Positions 60,953 to 64,000 of a stretch of DNA of 64,000 nt are shown here, piece after piece. The stretch is from Lachnoclostridium phytofermentans ISDg (GTDB lineage Bacteria > Bacillota > Clostridia > Lachnospirales > Lachnospiraceae). A model generated the notes under the pieces. The model was given only the letters and a program-made list of their open reading frames with translations. It was not told where the DNA came from and made no database searches. Every line of letters starts with the position of its first letter. The stretch's first letter is position 1. Where the stretch lies: positions 2,248,001 through 2,312,000 of the forward strand of contig NC_010001.1 of NCBI RefSeq assembly GCF_000018685.1, given 5' to 3'. The position numbers were made by a program, and so were the translations under genes.

Positions 60953-61047
60953 TAACCTCATCAGGGAAGAGACTTGCCTGTTTTAAAAAGCCACGTAGTG
61001 GCAATGAGGTTATGAGTAAGTAGCGTTAGCGGATTGCGAATATCCGC
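60953..61047 (+). ncRNA. Possible structured RNA, three-way junction plus hairpin
   Basis: P1: TAACCTCAT (60953-60961) with ATGAGGTTA (61004-61012). Inside: CAGG/CCTG (60962-60965 and 60977-60980) and GCCAC-GTA-GTGGC (60990-61002). After P1: AGCGGAT/ATCCGCT (61028-61034 and 61042-61048). It may be a terminator complex after beta-PGM or a separate RNA. I know no matching family. Confidence 0.4.
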
Positions 61048-61133
61048 TTTGACTTAATATGGAACAAATCATAAGTTTGAAATTAATTGAAAAAGAAAAA
61101 AAGTGTTCATAAAGAAATTAAATTTATTTTAGG

Positions 61134-61192
61134 TTAACCGGTTGACAAAAGGATTCAATTATGAGTATAATGAATTAAAGTTAACCGGTTAA
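61134..61192 (+). promoter_or_regulatory. lacI promoter with two LacI operators
   Basis: Operator 1 TTAACCGGTTGA (61134-61145) runs into the -35 TTGACA (61142-61147). TATAAT (61166-61171) follows after 18 nt. Operator 2 GTTAACCGGTTAAC (61180-61193) covers the start site. Both match the glucanase operator at 54492. Confidence 0.92.
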
Positions 61193-61263
61193 CTCCATAT
61201 AGAAAAAAATTTATATAGTTAAATACAGGATTGGTTAAGTCAGGGGAATCCGGGAGGTTATTA

Positions 61264-62301
61264 ATGGATAGAAAAATTACAATTCGCGATGTAGCCAAAC
61301 ATGCGGGGGTATCTGCTGCATCGGTTTCTTATGTTTTAAACGGTATAGATAAGATTACCCCTGAGACTAAACAACGTATCCTAGCGTCTATAGATGAGCT
61401 AGGTTATCAGCCAAGTTTAACAGCGAGGTGTTTATCAAGTGGCAATTCAAAATTAATCGGTATCAGCTTACCGATTACAGAGAAAGGTGATATTCCTGGA
61501 GTATTACTAGAAAACAATCCATTCTTTGGTGAATTTATTAGTGGAATAGAAAATGTTACAAGAGAAAAAGGATACGACATTTTAATAAGTGGTGTTAGCA
61601 CAAACGAACAGTATAAAGATTGGATTCAAAGAAGAAAATTAGATGGAATTATTATGCTTGGAGTGTACCCAAAAAGTATTTTTGAAGAAATTCAAAATAT
61701 GAATATTCCAATTGTATTAACGGATGCTTATGAAGAATATGCAAAGCAATTTCACCGGGTTATGGTAGAGGATGAATTAGGAGGCTACTTAGCAACCAAA
61801 CACTTAATTGATTTAGGACATAGAAAGATTGCATTGGCAGTTGGTAGTGTAATAAAAAGTCATGTTAATTATAAGCGTTACCAAGGATATAAAAGAGCTT
61901 TGGAGGAAGCAAATATTGAGATAGAACCTTCTCTACTTTTTGAGGATCATGTCACGTTTCATGGTGGATACCGTATCGGCCAAAAAATGTTAGAAGATAG
62001 TTGTAAGGCAACCGCAGTTTTTGCTATTGCAGATATTATGGCAATCGGAATTATGAAGGCTTTTACAGAACATGGGAAAAAGCTACCACATGATTTATCA
62101 ATTGTAGGTTTTGATAATATAAAATTTGGAAATTATACAATGCCAGGGCTTACGACTATGAGCCAGGACATTATTCTAAAGGGTAAAGTTTCTGCAAAGA
62201 TGATCTTGGATGATTTAGAAGGTGGAAAGAGAACAAATACTTCAATTACATTAAAACCAGTGTTACTGGAACGTGATTCGACAATGAATAGGTTGGATTA
62301 G
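61264..62301 (+). CDS. LacI-family regulator of the alpha-glucan locus
   Basis: 345 aa from ATG 61264 (GGGAGG upstream; an in-frame TTG at 61231 is rejected). Helix-turn-helix ITIRDVAKHAGVSAASVSYVLNG, then a sugar-binding effector domain (GISLPITEKGDIPG, VGFDNIKFGNYTMPGLTT). Its promoter holds two TTAACCGGTTAA-type operators and the glucanase has one, so it likely represses both until a gluco-oligosaccharide appears. It is co-directional with GH31 53 nt downstream. Confidence 0.95.
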   Translation: MDRKITIRDVAKHAGVSAASVSYVLNGIDKITPETKQRILASIDELGYQPSLTARCLSSGNSKLIGISLPITEKGDIPGVLLENNPFFGEFISGIENVTREKGYDILISGVSTNEQYKDWIQRRKLDGIIMLGVYPKSIFEEIQNMNIPIVLTDAYEEYAKQFHRVMVEDELGGYLATKHLIDLGHRKIALAVGSVIKSHVNYKRYQGYKRALEEANIEIEPSLLFEDHVTFHGGYRIGQKMLEDSCKATAVFAIADIMAIGIMKAFTEHGKKLPHDLSIVGFDNIKFGNYTMPGLTTMSQDIILKGKVSAKMILDDLEGGKRTNTSITLKPVLLERDSTMNRLD

Positions 62302-62354
62302 AAAAGGTAAGAAGAGAAAAATTCTAATAATAATATGAAACGGTGGAAATTAAG

Positions 62355-64000
62355 ATGAATCAAAATACATACGATTTTAAGACAAGTCCAGTTGCTAATC
62401 AAAAAGCTGTTATACAAGGAGATTGTTATCGTTTTACAGTACTGACATCTAGATTAATTCGATTAGAATATAATGAGGATGGTTATTTCGAAGATTTAGC
62501 AACTCAAGTGGTAATAAACCGTGAGTTTCCAGTACCAGAATACCGTGTAAAAGAAGGGGAAGATAGCTTAGAAGTAATAACTGAGCACTTACATCTTACC
62601 TACAATAAAAAGCTGTTTAGTAAAAATGGTTTATGTATTCAAGTAAAAGGAAATTTAAGTGCTTATCGAAGTATATGGCATTTTGGTGAGACAGGAGAGA
62701 ACTTAAAAGGAACAGCAAGGACGTTGGATGAGACGGATGGTGAAATAGCGTTAGAAGATGGTTTACTTTCACGAAATGGGTTTGCAATCATTGATGATAG
62801 TCGTTCCATTTTATTAAATAAAGATGGATGGGTAAAACCTAGAGAACAAAAAGGAATTGACTTATACTTTTTTGGATACGGAAGAGAGTACCTGAAATGT
62901 CTCAACGATTATTATGTACTATGTGGTAAGACCCCCATGTTACCTCGTTATACTCTTGGTAATTGGTGGAGCCGCTTCTACCCATATTCAGAAGATGAAT
63001 ATAAACAGTTAGTTCGTAAATTTGAAACAGAGAATGTACCATTTTCCATGGCAGTTATTGATATGGATTGGCATCTGACTAAACTTGATCCGAAATACGG
63101 AAGTGGGTGGACAGGATATACATGGAATAGAGAGTACTTTAAAGAGCCAAAAGAATTTCTAGACTGGTTGCATGACCATGGAATGCATGTAACGTTAAAT
63201 GTACATCCAGCGGATGGTGTTCATGGGCACGAAGAGATGTATCTACCGATGGCAAAAGAACTAGGTGTGGACTATACCAAGGAAGACAAAATTCAATTTG
63301 ACATTTCTGATCGTAAATTTTTAGAGGCGTATTTTAAGTATTTACATCATCCTCACGAAGAAATTGGAGTAGATTTTTGGTGGGTAGATTGGCAACAGGG
63401 AGGAAGCAGCAAAATAGAAGGTTTAGATCCTCTATGGATGCTAAATCACTTTCATTTCCTGGATAGCGGAAGAGATGGAAAAAGACCACTTACATTTTCT
63501 CGTTATGCAGGGCTAGGCAGTCACCGTTATCCTCTTGGCTTTTCAGGTGATACATTTGCTACTTGGGATACCTTAGATTTTCAGCCATATTTTACAGCAA
63601 CTGCAAGCAATGCTGGCTTTGGTTGGTGGAGCCATGACATTGGAGGACATATGCATGGTGTTAAGAGCGATGAGATGTTGGTTCGATGGATTCAATTTGG
63701 AGTGTTTTCTCCTATTATGCGTATTCATAGTTCGGACAATCCGTTTTTTGTAAAAGAACCATGGAAATATAATTCCTATATTGGTGGGATTTTAACTGGG
63801 TTTTTACAACTACGCCATCAATTAATACCGTATTTATACACAATGAATTATTTATTCCATAGTGAGAATAAACCACTGATCCAACCAATGTATTATCAAA
63901 ACCCGGAGAACGAGGAAGCATACCATGTTCCGAATCAATATTACTTTGGCTCAGAGTTAATCGCATGTCCGATAACAAAACCTTTAAACCTTGAACTCAA
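62355..64000 (+). CDS. GH31 alpha-glucosidase, 3'-truncated by the window edge
   Basis: The frame is open from ATG 62355 to the end of the window (548 codons so far). Nucleophile Asp345 in GVDFWWVDWQQG and acid/base Asp399 in GFSGDTFATW are present, with WWSHDIGGH and PIMRIHSS typical of GH31. No signal peptide, so it is intracellular. It probably removes glucose from nigero-oligosaccharides or branched maltodextrins entering the cell; alpha-1,3 preference is an inference from the locus. Confidence 0.93.
   Translation, partial: MNQNTYDFKTSPVANQKAVIQGDCYRFTVLTSRLIRLEYNEDGYFEDLATQVVINREFPVPEYRVKEGEDSLEVITEHLHLTYNKKLFSKNGLCIQVKGNLSAYRSIWHFGETGENLKGTARTLDETDGEIALEDGLLSRNGFAIIDDSRSILLNKDGWVKPREQKGIDLYFFGYGREYLKCLNDYYVLCGKTPMLPRYTLGNWWSRFYPYSEDEYKQLVRKFETENVPFSMAVIDMDWHLTKLDPKYGSGWTGYTWNREYFKEPKEFLDWLHDHGMHVTLNVHPADGVHGHEEMYLPMAKELGVDYTKEDKIQFDISDRKFLEAYFKYLHHPHEEIGVDFWWVDWQQGGSSKIEGLDPLWMLNHFHFLDSGRDGKRPLTFSRYAGLGSHRYPLGFSGDTFATWDTLDFQPYFTATASNAGFGWWSHDIGGHMHGVKSDEMLVRWIQFGVFSPIMRIHSSDNPFFVKEPWKYNSYIGGILTGFLQLRHQLIPYLYTMNYLFHSENKPLIQPMYYQNPENEEAYHVPNQYYFGSELIACPITKPLNLEL

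Overview
The window is AT-rich, low-GC Gram-positive DNA with strong purine-rich ribosome binding sites, many TetR, LacI, MarR, Rrf2 and HxlR regulators, and anaerobe-type metabolism. It fits a plant-polymer-degrading clostridium of the Lachnospiraceae. The gene set at the right end (secreted GH87-type alpha-1,3-glucanase, GH65 phosphorylase, beta-phosphoglucomutase, LacI regulator, GH31 glucosidase) recalls Lachnoclostridium (Clostridium) phytofermentans, from which a GH65 nigerose phosphorylase is known. That species call is an inference from memory, not a search result. No rRNA, tRNA, CRISPR array, transposase or phage gene was seen.

Layout. 1-3.2 kb: end of a nucleoside hydrolase, a DcuC-type transporter and a LacI regulator. 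3.7-7.1 kb: a GNAT protein, then a Tet(M)-like ribosomal GTPase fused to a YacP/Rae1-type NYN nuclease domain. 7.25-18.0 kb: a sulfate assimilation block with an Rrf2 regulator, a siroheme sulfite reductase, a sulfate ABC transporter, an APS reductase (AprAB type) and ATP sulfurylase CysDN. 18.3-22.5 kb (minus strand): an anchored orphan protein and a TetR-controlled ABC exporter. 23-28 kb: a TetR plus three flavoproteins, GNAT, DUF402, MarR and pirin. 28.4-36 kb: membrane proteins, a PdaA-like deacetylase, gene remnants, HxlR, a CcdA-TlpA fusion, a VOC protein and a TetR-controlled membrane operon. 36.4-44.5 kb: a MacB-like ABC protein, a three-gene cassette bounded by 33-bp direct repeats, a two-component system and a CDP-alcohol phosphatidyltransferase. 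44.9-54.3 kb: a TetR/flavoprotein pair, an AlkZ-like glycosylase, a secreted orphan, CoA-disulfide reductase with a rhodanese, a phosphoesterase and an APH-fold kinase. 54.5-64 kb: the alpha-1,3-glucan locus.

How the parts work together. The sulfur block can be read as a full route: sulfate import, adenylation by CysDN, direct reduction of APS by AprAB, then sulfite to sulfide, with no APS kinase or PAPS reductase in the window. The glucan locus can be read as secreted cleavage of alpha-1,3-glucan, uptake (no transporter visible here), phosphorolysis to beta-glucose 1-phosphate, isomerisation by beta-PGM and side trimming by GH31. It is tied together by three TTAACCGGTTAA-type operators, one before the glucanase and two before the lacI gene. 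Many regulators sit next to clear sigma-A promoters with palindromic operators that can be read directly. Two features stand out as possibly undescribed: the ribosomal GTPase-nuclease fusion, and a nearly identical 5' leader element placed directly before three unrelated genes (cysD, ccdA-tlpA, GH65). Short tandem repeats (16-26 bp) are unusually common between genes.
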